Positions 6,260-11,960 of a stretch of DNA of 21,063 bases are shown in pieces. A model generated the notes under the pieces. That model did no database searches. It had not been told where the DNA came from and saw only the letters and a program-made list of their open reading frames with translations. The position numbers and the translations under genes were made by a program. The stretch is from an uncultured Eubacteriales bacterium (GTDB lineage: Bacteria; Bacillota; Clostridia; Christensenellales; CAG-917). The first letter of the stretch is position 1, and every line of letters begins with the position of its first letter. The stretch is taken from assembly GCA_900547975.1 (NCBI GenBank), contig URIX01000034.1:1-21063 (forward strand). The letters are read 5' to 3'.

Positions 6260-7639
6260 ATGATTCATTCTTTCAAACTTAAAGGATACAATATCGTGCT
6301 TGACACGGCAAGCGGAAGCGTGCATAGCGTGGACGACGTGGCGTACGACGTCATAAACTCGTACGAGGGCAAAAGCACAGAGCAAATCGTCAAAGACGTG
6401 GTTGCAAAGTACGAAAAACAAGGCGTTTGCGAGCAAGACGTAATCGAGTGTATAAACGACGTAGAGGAATTGAAGGCGCAAGGTAAACTCTTTTCTCAAG
6501 ACGCGTTCAAGCCCGACGTCGACGTTCTTGCAAAACGCAATACGGTGCTTAAAGCGATGTGCTTGCACGTTGCGCACACTTGCAATCTAAACTGCGAATA
6601 TTGTTTTGCCTCGCAAGGCAAATATCACGGCGAGCGCGCGCTTATGTCCTACGAAGTGGGCAAACGCGCTCTCGATTTTCTCATCGAAAACAGCGGAACG
6701 CGTCGCAATCTCGAAGTAGACTTCTTCGGCGGCGAACCGCTTATGAACTGGCAAGTGGTCAAAGACCTCGTGGCATACGCTCGTTCGATAGAGAAAGAAC
6801 ACGGCAAAAACTTCCGCTTTACGCTCACGACCAACGGTATGCTCGTTGACGACGACGTAATCGAATTTGCCAACAAGGAAATGGACAACGTCGTTTTGTC
6901 CCTCGACGGAAGAAAAGAGATAAACGACCATTTCAGACACACCGTAGGCGGCGTGGGAAGTTACGATATAATCGTGCCGAAATTCCAAAAATTCGTCAAA
7001 GCGAGAGGCGGAAAAAACTACTATATGCGCGGCACGTTTACTCACAGAAACCCCGACTTCACTAAGGATATTCAAACTATGCTCGATCTCGGCTTCGACG
7101 AGTTGAGTATGGAACCCGTCGTATGTCCGCCCACCGACAAGTATGCGCTCGATGAGGATGACAAAAAGGTTATCTTCAAAGAGTACGAGAAACTTGCCGA
7201 TATGATGATTGAAAGAAGAAAGCAGGGCAAACCCTTTACGTTCTATCACTATATGCTCAATCTCGAAGGCGGTCCGTGCATATACAAGCGCATATCGGGT
7301 TGCGGAAGCGGCACGGAATATCTCGCCGTAACGCCCACGGGAGAACTCTATCCTTGCCATCAGTTCGTCGGCAACAAAGAATATCTTATGGGCGACATCT
7401 GGAAGGGCGTCACGAACACCGAAATTCAATCCAAGTTCAAAAAGTGCAACGCATATTCGAGAAAAGAGTGCGACGAGTGCTGGGCAAGGTTGTATTGCTC
7501 GGGCGGTTGCGCGGCGAATGCATACAACGCCACGGGCGACGTGAACGGCGTTTACAAGTACGGTTGCGACCTTTTCAAAAAGCGTATCGAATGCGCGATA
7601 ATGCTCAAAGTGGACGAGCAACTCGGTGAAAAAGAATAA
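6260..7639 (+). CDS. scfB: SCIFF radical-SAM maturase (SPASM, thioether-forming)
   Basis: A 459-residue radical-SAM peptide maturase. Residues 1 to about 90 resemble a RiPP recognition element that binds the precursor leader ('LDTASGSVHSVDDVAYDVI'). The radical-SAM core has the CxxxCxxC cluster motif at Cys108, Cys112 and Cys115 ('CNLNCEYCF') and 'FFGGEPLMNW' after it. The C-terminal SPASM region holds auxiliary cluster cysteines including Cys348 ('GCGSGTEY'), Cys366 ('YPCHQF') and the cluster 'CNAYSRKECDECWARLYCSGGC'. The enzyme makes SAM-dependent thioether crosslinks in the SCIFF peptide encoded just upstream. Length fits the family. The ATG follows a modest GAGAG at 6246-6250. The next gene begins six bases after its stop, so the two are cotranscribed. 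Confidence 0.95.
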   Translation: MIHSFKLKGYNIVLDTASGSVHSVDDVAYDVINSYEGKSTEQIVKDVVAKYEKQGVCEQDVIECINDVEELKAQGKLFSQDAFKPDVDVLAKRNTVLKAMCLHVAHTCNLNCEYCFASQGKYHGERALMSYEVGKRALDFLIENSGTRRNLEVDFFGGEPLMNWQVVKDLVAYARSIEKEHGKNFRFTLTTNGMLVDDDVIEFANKEMDNVVLSLDGRKEINDHFRHTVGGVGSYDIIVPKFQKFVKARGGKNYYMRGTFTHRNPDFTKDIQTMLDLGFDELSMEPVVCPPTDKYALDEDDKKVIFKEYEKLADMMIERRKQGKPFTFYHYMLNLEGGPCIYKRISGCGSGTEYLAVTPTGELYPCHQFVGNKEYLMGDIWKGVTNTEIQSKFKKCNAYSRKECDECWARLYCSGGCAANAYNATGDVNGVYKYGCDLFKKRIECAIMLKVDEQLGEKE

Positions 7640-7645
7640 GAGTAT

Positions 7646-8134
7646 ATGGCAAAAGAGAAAATAGAAAAAACCAACGCTATGCGCATACTCGACCAAAAGA
7701 AAGTCGCCTACAAAGAGCATACGCTCGGCATAAACGAAGCGGTGAGCGGCGTTGAAGCGGCAACTCTTTTGGGCGTTGACGAAAGCCTTGTTTTCAAGAC
7801 TCTCGTGACCGTCGGCAAAAGCCTCGAACACTACGTTTTCGTAGTGCCGGTCGCAAGCGAACTCGACTTGAAAAAGGCGGCGGCGTGCGTAAACGAAAAG
7901 AACGTGGAAATGGTTAAATCGAAAGACCTGCTTCCGCTTACGGGTTACGTTCACGGCGGCTGTTCGCCCGTGGGTATGAAAAAGTTTTTCAAGACCACGT
8001 TTGACGAAAGCGCGCAAAACGTAGATAGAATTTTCTTTTCGGGCGGGCGCATAGGCTTTCAAATAGAAACCACGCTTTCCGAACTCAAAAAGGCGATAAA
8101 CTTTCAAGTGAAAGACATAACGGTTAAGCAATAA
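7646..8134 (+). CDS. ybaK: YbaK/EbsC-family aminoacyl-tRNA deacylase
   Basis: A 162-residue protein of the YbaK/ProX superfamily, full length for a YbaK. Family landmarks are 'VFKTLVT' (catalytic lysine region), the glycine-rich 'GYVHGGCSPVGMKK', and 'DESAQNVDRIFFSGGRIGFQIE'. YbaK removes cysteine mischarged onto tRNA-Pro, acting in trans with prolyl-tRNA synthetase. It begins six bases after the SCIFF maturase stop, so it is in that operon. A link between a cysteine-rich peptide and a Cys-tRNA deacylase is intriguing but may be coincidence. A perfect 7-bp hairpin (ACGGTTA/TAACCGT, 8120-8138) overlaps its stop codon; it lacks a T-run, so it is a poor terminator. Confidence 0.92.
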   Translation: MAKEKIEKTNAMRILDQKKVAYKEHTLGINEAVSGVEAATLLGVDESLVFKTLVTVGKSLEHYVFVVPVASELDLKKAAACVNEKNVEMVKSKDLLPLTGYVHGGCSPVGMKKFFKTTFDESAQNVDRIFFSGGRIGFQIETTLSELKKAINFQVKDITVKQ

Positions 8135-8222
8135 CCGTAGACAATAACGGTAAGCGAAATGATTGCGAAAATCGCACAACACGACGTTTACGAAACCAAA
8201 AACGGAGGTTAAAGGAGCGAAT

Positions 8223-9818
8223 ATGAGAAAACAAATTAATTCCGTTTTCAAAAACTTAACGACTGCAACGCTTGTTTCGGCGGTGATTTTTGTTGCCGTG
8301 TTCTGCTCCTTTGCGCTTTTGCCGACTTCCGTTTGCGAGGCAAATTCCGCAATGCGCTACTATGAGGGGCGCGACTCGTCGGGCGTTATCCTCACCACGA
8401 AAGACAGCCCCATAGTCGTAGAAAAAGAGGACTTGACGTTCGATATTCAGTTTGACGAACATTACCTCAACGGGCTTCAAATAGGGTCGGTCAGCGCAAA
8501 GTACACTTTCAAAAATACGAGCGACACAGAGGCAAAAACGAACGTCGTTTTTCCTATCGATTTTTTGAGCGACATCAACGCTCAAAATAACGACGATTTT
8601 TCAAAATACGGCGTCAAAGTCAACGACGAAACCGTAACGAGCAATCTTCGTTATTCCTACAAAGTTAAGGGCAGTGAGTTTTCGGTAGAGGACGATTTGG
8701 AATATCTCAAAGACGAGATTATTACCGACGAGTTCTACACGCCCGAAACAGTCGTGTACAAGTACGTTTACGCCTGCACGGCGAGCGATTCTTTCTGCAA
8801 AATGTACTTCGGTGGAATCGACGCTCGCAAAGTCGTTTGCGACAGTATGTACACTGCATACTGGCAAAACCTCGACGGCGCGGAAAGCATAGGCTTTTGG
8901 GTGAATAAAAACGAGTATATTTTCTATTCGATTGGCGAGGAAATCGACTTCGCCGCAAGAGCGGAATTTTTCTCGGACTACGAGAGGACAAGCAGAGTCA
9001 ACGGCTCGTTCAAACTTTTGAGCAAGCAAGACATTACGTTCGGCGACCTTGCATATCAATATTACGACGAAAGTTACGGCGTGAGCAAAACCGACTGGTA
9101 CAACGCGGTCTACGCAAGTCTTAAAGAAGTCTATTCCAAAATCGCGCAAGGATATAGTTTCAACGTCTACAAAAACTTGTATTGCTGGTTTGAATACGAT
9201 ATGACGTTCGCGCCGAATGAAACTCTCGTAAACGAGGTCGTCGCGCCCCTTTATCCCGACATAAACAAGAGGTATTCGCCGTCCGTTTACGTCTTCAACT
9301 ATCTCGTGTCGCCGGCTGCCACTTGGAAAAGTTTTGCGGACCTCAGCGTCACGATAAACACGAATTACTATCTCACCGACGCTTCCGAAGACTTCGAGCA
9401 AGTCGAGGGCGGCTACGCTTGGCATAGCGATACGCTTCCGAGCAACGAATTGCAATTCTCGCTATGCAAGAGTCAGTATCCGAAGTCGAGTGGCTCAAAA
9501 GCGAGTAAAATCATCGCAAATATAATTCTGCTTTCCGTGCTCGAACCGCTTTGTATAATAATCGTCGGACTCGTTATAGTGATTGTCGTCATAAAGAAAA
9601 CGGAAAAGAGCGCGAAGTACGGCGAGCCGAGAAGCAAGTCGAAACGCGCCCGCAAAAACAAGAATAAAAATGAGAATAAGGCGGATTCCGACTCAAACGA
9701 CGACGCGCAATACGGCGATATATTCGGCGAAGAAAACCCAAGCGAAAACGAGCCGAAAAATATCGATTTATCGGGCGAAAAAGAAGAAAACGGCGCAAAC
9801 GACGACAAGGCAGAGTAG
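8223..9818 (+). CDS. Secreted, membrane-anchored protein of unknown function
   Basis: A 531-residue protein I cannot place in a named family. It starts with a signal peptide (basic residues 1-10, hydrophobic 12-33, possible cleavage after Ala40). About 390 extracytoplasmic residues follow, beginning 'AMRYYEGRDSSG' and 'SPIVVEKEDLTFDI'; they are rich in Tyr and Asp with beta-strand-like alternation. One membrane span lies at about 432-458. The cytoplasmic tail of about 73 residues starts with a basic Lys/Arg/Asn stretch and ends strongly acidic. A type I membrane topology fits. ATG 8223 is chosen over a frame start at 8163 because AAAGGAG (8211-8217) precedes it at 5 nt and the signal peptide begins there. 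A strong terminator follows, so it ends its transcription unit. Confidence 0.8.
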   Translation: MRKQINSVFKNLTTATLVSAVIFVAVFCSFALLPTSVCEANSAMRYYEGRDSSGVILTTKDSPIVVEKEDLTFDIQFDEHYLNGLQIGSVSAKYTFKNTSDTEAKTNVVFPIDFLSDINAQNNDDFSKYGVKVNDETVTSNLRYSYKVKGSEFSVEDDLEYLKDEIITDEFYTPETVVYKYVYACTASDSFCKMYFGGIDARKVVCDSMYTAYWQNLDGAESIGFWVNKNEYIFYSIGEEIDFAARAEFFSDYERTSRVNGSFKLLSKQDITFGDLAYQYYDESYGVSKTDWYNAVYASLKEVYSKIAQGYSFNVYKNLYCWFEYDMTFAPNETLVNEVVAPLYPDINKRYSPSVYVFNYLVSPAATWKSFADLSVTINTNYYLTDASEDFEQVEGGYAWHSDTLPSNELQFSLCKSQYPKSSGSKASKIIANIILLSVLEPLCIIIVGLVIVIVVIKKTEKSAKYGEPRSKSKRARKNKNKNENKADSDSNDDAQYGDIFGEENPSENEPKNIDLSGEKEENGANDDKAE

Positions 9819-9839
9819 TCAAAAACACATAATCGCGAG

Positions 9840-9874
9840 TATGCAATCGAGAATTATCGATTGCATATTTTTTT
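9840..9874 (+). terminator. Intrinsic terminator after the unknown membrane protein
   Basis: TATGCAATCG (9840-9849), an 8-nt loop, CGATTGCATA (9858-9867), then seven T. A perfect 10-bp stem 22 nt after the stop codon. Confidence 0.88.
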
Positions 9875-9894
9875 GCCCGTTTTCCATTAAAAAT

Positions 9895-9968
9895 TATCGA
9901 TAGACGGCGAAATATCGATATATTATTGACAATTCGATATAATAAGAAGTATATTTTTATCGATAAAA
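9895..9968. promoter_or_regulatory. Three TATCGATA palindromes around the rex promoter
   Basis: The octamer TATCGATA occurs at 9895-9902, 9913-9920 and 9958-9965. The third is the centre of a 14-bp perfect palindrome, TTTTATCGATAAAA (9955-9968), over the predicted transcription start. The first two lie just upstream of the -35 box. This layout suits an operator set, perhaps for autoregulation, but no regulator is proven. I do not see the classic Rex operator (TTGTGAA-N4-TTCACAA or TTGTTAA-N4-TTAACAA) here. Confidence 0.45.
9926..9955 (+). promoter_or_regulatory. rex promoter
   Basis: TTGACA (9926-9931), an 18-nt spacer and TATATT (9950-9955), giving a start near 9962 and a short leader with GAGGAG (9974-9979) six bases before the ATG. 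A second possible -10, TATAAT at 9938-9943, lacks a good -35. Confidence 0.65.
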
Positions 9969-9985
9969 CCAAAGAGGAGCGCTGT

Positions 9986-10630
9986 ATGAACAAAGATAAT
10001 AAAGAAATCTCGAAGGCGACTCTCAACAGATTGCCGTCTTACCTCAAATATTTGTATCAACTCGACAAACTCAACGTCGCAACCGTTTCGAGCACCACGA
10101 TTGCAAACGGGCTCAACCTCAATCCCGTGCAGGTGAGGAAAGATATCGCGCTCGTATCGTCGGTGGCGGGCAAACCCAAAATGGGTTACGTCACAAAGGA
10201 AATCATAGCCGACCTTGAAAGTTTCCTCGGCTACAACAACACTCACGACGCGATTTTGGTGGGCGTTGGCGGACTCGGCAAAGCGTTTTTGGGCTATGGC
10301 GGTTTCGATAACTACGGCTTGAATATCGTGGCGGCGTTCGACAACAACGACAGAATAATAAACACCAAAATCAACGGCAAACCCGTGTACGACGTCGCAA
10401 AACTCAAAGAAATCGTCGAAAGATTCAACATTCAAATCGGCATCATAACCGTACCGTCCTACGCGGCGCAAGAAGTTGCCGACAGAATGGTGAACGCAGG
10501 CATAAAGGCGATATGGAACTTTGCTTCGGTGCACCTCAACATTCCCTCGAACATCGCGCTCAAAAACGAAGACCTTGCGTCATCGCTCGCGTTGTTGTCC
10601 TTGCAAATCCAACAAAACCGCAACGAGTGA
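9986..10630 (+). CDS. rex: Redox-sensing transcriptional repressor Rex (variant wing)
   Basis: A 214-residue Rex. The N-terminal winged-helix domain (about 8-80) contains 'ATLNRLPSYLKYLYQL' and 'LNPVQVRKDIA'. A Rossmann domain with the NAD(H) motif GVGGLG (93-98) and 'NIVAAFDNN' follows, and the C-terminal 'IWNFASVHLNIP' region leads into the domain-swapped helix. Rex senses the NADH/NAD+ ratio and represses fermentative and respiratory genes. After 'RKDIA' this protein reads 'LVSSVAGKPKMGY' instead of the usual FG..FG..G.GY, so its DNA specificity may differ from canonical Rex. The start is ATG 9986 with GAGGAG upstream; a longer frame from 9926 would overlap the promoter. It appears monocistronic. 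Confidence 0.93.
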   Translation: MNKDNKEISKATLNRLPSYLKYLYQLDKLNVATVSSTTIANGLNLNPVQVRKDIALVSSVAGKPKMGYVTKEIIADLESFLGYNNTHDAILVGVGGLGKAFLGYGGFDNYGLNIVAAFDNNDRIINTKINGKPVYDVAKLKEIVERFNIQIGIITVPSYAAQEVADRMVNAGIKAIWNFASVHLNIPSNIALKNEDLASSLALLSLQIQQNRNE

Positions 10631-10663
10631 AAAGAATAGAAAACGAATCGATTATAAAAACAG

Positions 10664-10697
10664 AGGCAAGCAAAACGCTTGCCTTTATGTTTTTTTA
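10664..10697 (+). terminator. Intrinsic terminator after rex
   Basis: AGGCAAGC (10664-10671), loop AAAAC, GCTTGCCT (10677-10684), then a T-rich tail interrupted once (TTATG followed by seven or more T). Confidence 0.82.
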
Positions 10698-10765
10698 TTG
10701 TGGTTTTTTTTGCGTTTTTATGAGCCGTTTGCGTAGGGTTAATGTTCGGCGATTTGAAAAAAATA

Positions 10766-10794
10766 TTGCTATATTTATTATATTATGTTAATAT
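10766..10794 (+). promoter_or_regulatory. Promoter for the first winged-helix/anchor gene
   Basis: TTGCTA (10766-10771), a 17-nt spacer and TAATAT (10789-10794). The expected start is about 10801, just ahead of AAGGAG (10807-10812) and the ATG at 10820. Confidence 0.6.
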
Positions 10795-10819
10795 TTTAGG
10801 AAGAATAAGGAGATTGATT

Positions 10820-11257
10820 ATGCTCTCACTCGAATGTCAAACAGTGTACGACCTCATTCGCCAAATCGCCGGCGAGGAAGAAGTGTACAAAATCATCGAA
10901 GCGGACGAAATTTTGGAAAGAATACCCAAAGCGATACCCCTTTCCAAAATACAGTTGTCGGCAATCATAAGAGAACTCAAAGACAGAGAGTACATACTCG
11001 TGAAATACTTTACGCCCGACGAGTACTGCCTCAGCGTGGTTAAGAGACTCGAAGAAGTCCCCAAAACCGCCGCGCAAGCACCTGCCGTAGAGGAAGAAAA
11101 GCCGCAAGAGCGCACTCTTTATCAAAACAAACAAATCAAGGCAAAACCCGAAAAGACGGTCGGCAAAGGAGTATTGTTTTTTATGTCCCTTCTCGGAAGC
11201 CTTGTGGGCAGCGCGATAGTGGCAGTGGTCACCGTTTTGCTCATAAAGTTCTTATGA
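10820..11257 (+). CDS. Tail-anchored winged-helix-like protein A
   Basis: A 145-residue protein with no family I can name. Residues 1 to about 75 are predicted winged-helix-like: helices around 'TVYDLIRQIAG', 'ADEILERIP' and 'SKIQLSAIIRELKDREYI', then a strand pair 'ILVKYF..DEYCLSVV'. Residues 76-116 are a Pro/Ala/Glu/Lys linker. Residues 118-142 form one hydrophobic helix at the very C-terminus, so the head should lie in the cytoplasm. The protein at 11556 has the same plan and aligns in the head ('EILERIP..IP' with 'EIFEKLP..LP', 'RELKDREY' with 'RNLEIDDY'). The start is ATG 10820, with AAGGAG seven bases upstream; an upstream in-frame start at 10742 would put the promoter inside the gene. 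Confidence 0.78.
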   Translation: MLSLECQTVYDLIRQIAGEEEVYKIIEADEILERIPKAIPLSKIQLSAIIRELKDREYILVKYFTPDEYCLSVVKRLEEVPKTAAQAPAVEEEKPQERTLYQNKQIKAKPEKTVGKGVLFFMSLLGSLVGSAIVAVVTVLLIKFL

Positions 11258-11285
11258 ACTTAATGCCTGTGAGCAAAGTAAAAAA

Positions 11286-11340
11286 ATTAATAATTAATAA
11301 TTAATAATTAATAATTGCGGGTGGACTCTGTCCACACCTG
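11286..11340. repeat. Dispersed repeat copy 2: (ATTAATA)n tract plus hairpin
   Basis: The same 31-nt A/T tract as at 2851, then a hairpin TGGAC (11322-11326), TCT loop, GTCCA (11330-11334), a CA bulge and outer pairs. Compared with copy 1, one stem pair changed from G-C to A-T on both sides, so the stem is kept. It starts 28 nt after the protein A stop. Confidence 0.85.
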
Positions 11341-11379
11341 AATATCAAAAAACATAACTTTGCTTCAACCATATAATCA

Positions 11380-11520
11380 GAGATGGGAACGGCGGTTGGG
11401 CGCGACGCGTAAAACAACACATCCGGTGAATGTGTTGTAGCCAAAGCGAACGAGGCGGATTGCCTCGCAAACGCCGAAGTCCAAACACCTGAGGAAGGGG
11501 GAAAGTTCAAATTCAAGCAA
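11380..11520. repeat. Composite dispersed repeat with two perfect hairpins
   Basis: The outer blocks match the repeat at the window start (GGGAACGGCGGT about 11385-11396, AACACCTGAGGAAGGGGGAA about 11484-11503). Between them lie ACAACACAT/ATGTGTTGT (11414-11438, 9-bp stem, 7-nt loop) and CGAGGC/GCCTCG (11451-11467). Together with the adjacent repeat at 11286 it fills the 298-nt gap between the two winged-helix genes. No gene is supported here. Confidence 0.6.
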
Positions 11521-11555
11521 ACTTTCTTATTAAAGTAAAGGAATAGCGTATAAAA

Positions 11556-11960
11556 ATGCAAGTGCAAGTTGACAGACAGCACGTCTTGACAAAAAAAGAA
11601 AAAGCGGTGATGAGAGTCATCTATCAAGAGGCGGAAAAACAAAACGGCTCTTGTCTTCTCACGCCCATCGAGATTTTCGAGAAACTTCCGCTTGACTTGC
11701 CTTTTGAAGAAGACGAACTCGACACAACGTTGCGCAATCTCGAAATCGACGATTATTTCGATATAACCCGTTCGGACAAGAAAGGCGAGTTGGTGTATTG
11801 CATCAATATGCAAAAGAAAGGACTTCAATTCGCAAGGGTCGAGCGCGCGTTCAAGAGCAATCTCGTGTTCAAGATACTTTTGACGCTCGGACTCAGCGTC
11901 GTGACCGCGCTCATAGGCGTCGGCATAAGGCAGTTGGTGGCGTTTTTACTCGGACAATGA
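11556..11960 (+). CDS. Tail-anchored winged-helix-like protein B, coupled to uvrB
   Basis: A 134-residue paralogue of the protein at 10820. The head (about 11-90) has 'KKEKAVMRVIYQEAE', 'TPIEIFEKLP', 'DELDTTLRNLEIDDYFDI' and 'GELVYCINMQKKG', which looks like a winged helix with a beta-hairpin wing. The linker is short and basic, and residues 103-132 are a C-terminal membrane helix. Its stop codon overlaps the uvrB start as ATGA (11957-11960), so uvrB translation is probably coupled to it. That suggests the pair is expressed together with nucleotide-excision repair, though a regulatory or membrane-localising role is only a guess. Start ATG 11556; AAAGGAA at 11537-11543 is rather far (12 nt). 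I see no convincing LexA box upstream. Confidence 0.8.
   Translation: MQVQVDRQHVLTKKEKAVMRVIYQEAEKQNGSCLLTPIEIFEKLPLDLPFEEDELDTTLRNLEIDDYFDITRSDKKGELVYCINMQKKGLQFARVERAFKSNLVFKILLTLGLSVVTALIGVGIRQLVAFLLGQ

Noticed and set aside
6587..8251. 554-codon - strand frame opposite the SCIFF maturase and ybaK
   Set aside because: It covers two well-supported genes, shows a biased Phe/Val/His composition typical of antisense translation and has no recognisable motif.
11386..11399. GGAACGGCGGTTGG as a LexA/DinR box (CGAAC-N4-GTTCG) upstream of the uvrB operon
   Set aside because: It matches 12 of 14 positions, but both outer defining bases are wrong, it lies inside a dispersed repeat, and the repeat copy at the window start does not preserve it.
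11301..11828. 175-codon - strand frame across the repeat block and protein B
   Set aside because: Spans repeat DNA and the reverse of a supported gene; no motif and no initiation signal.
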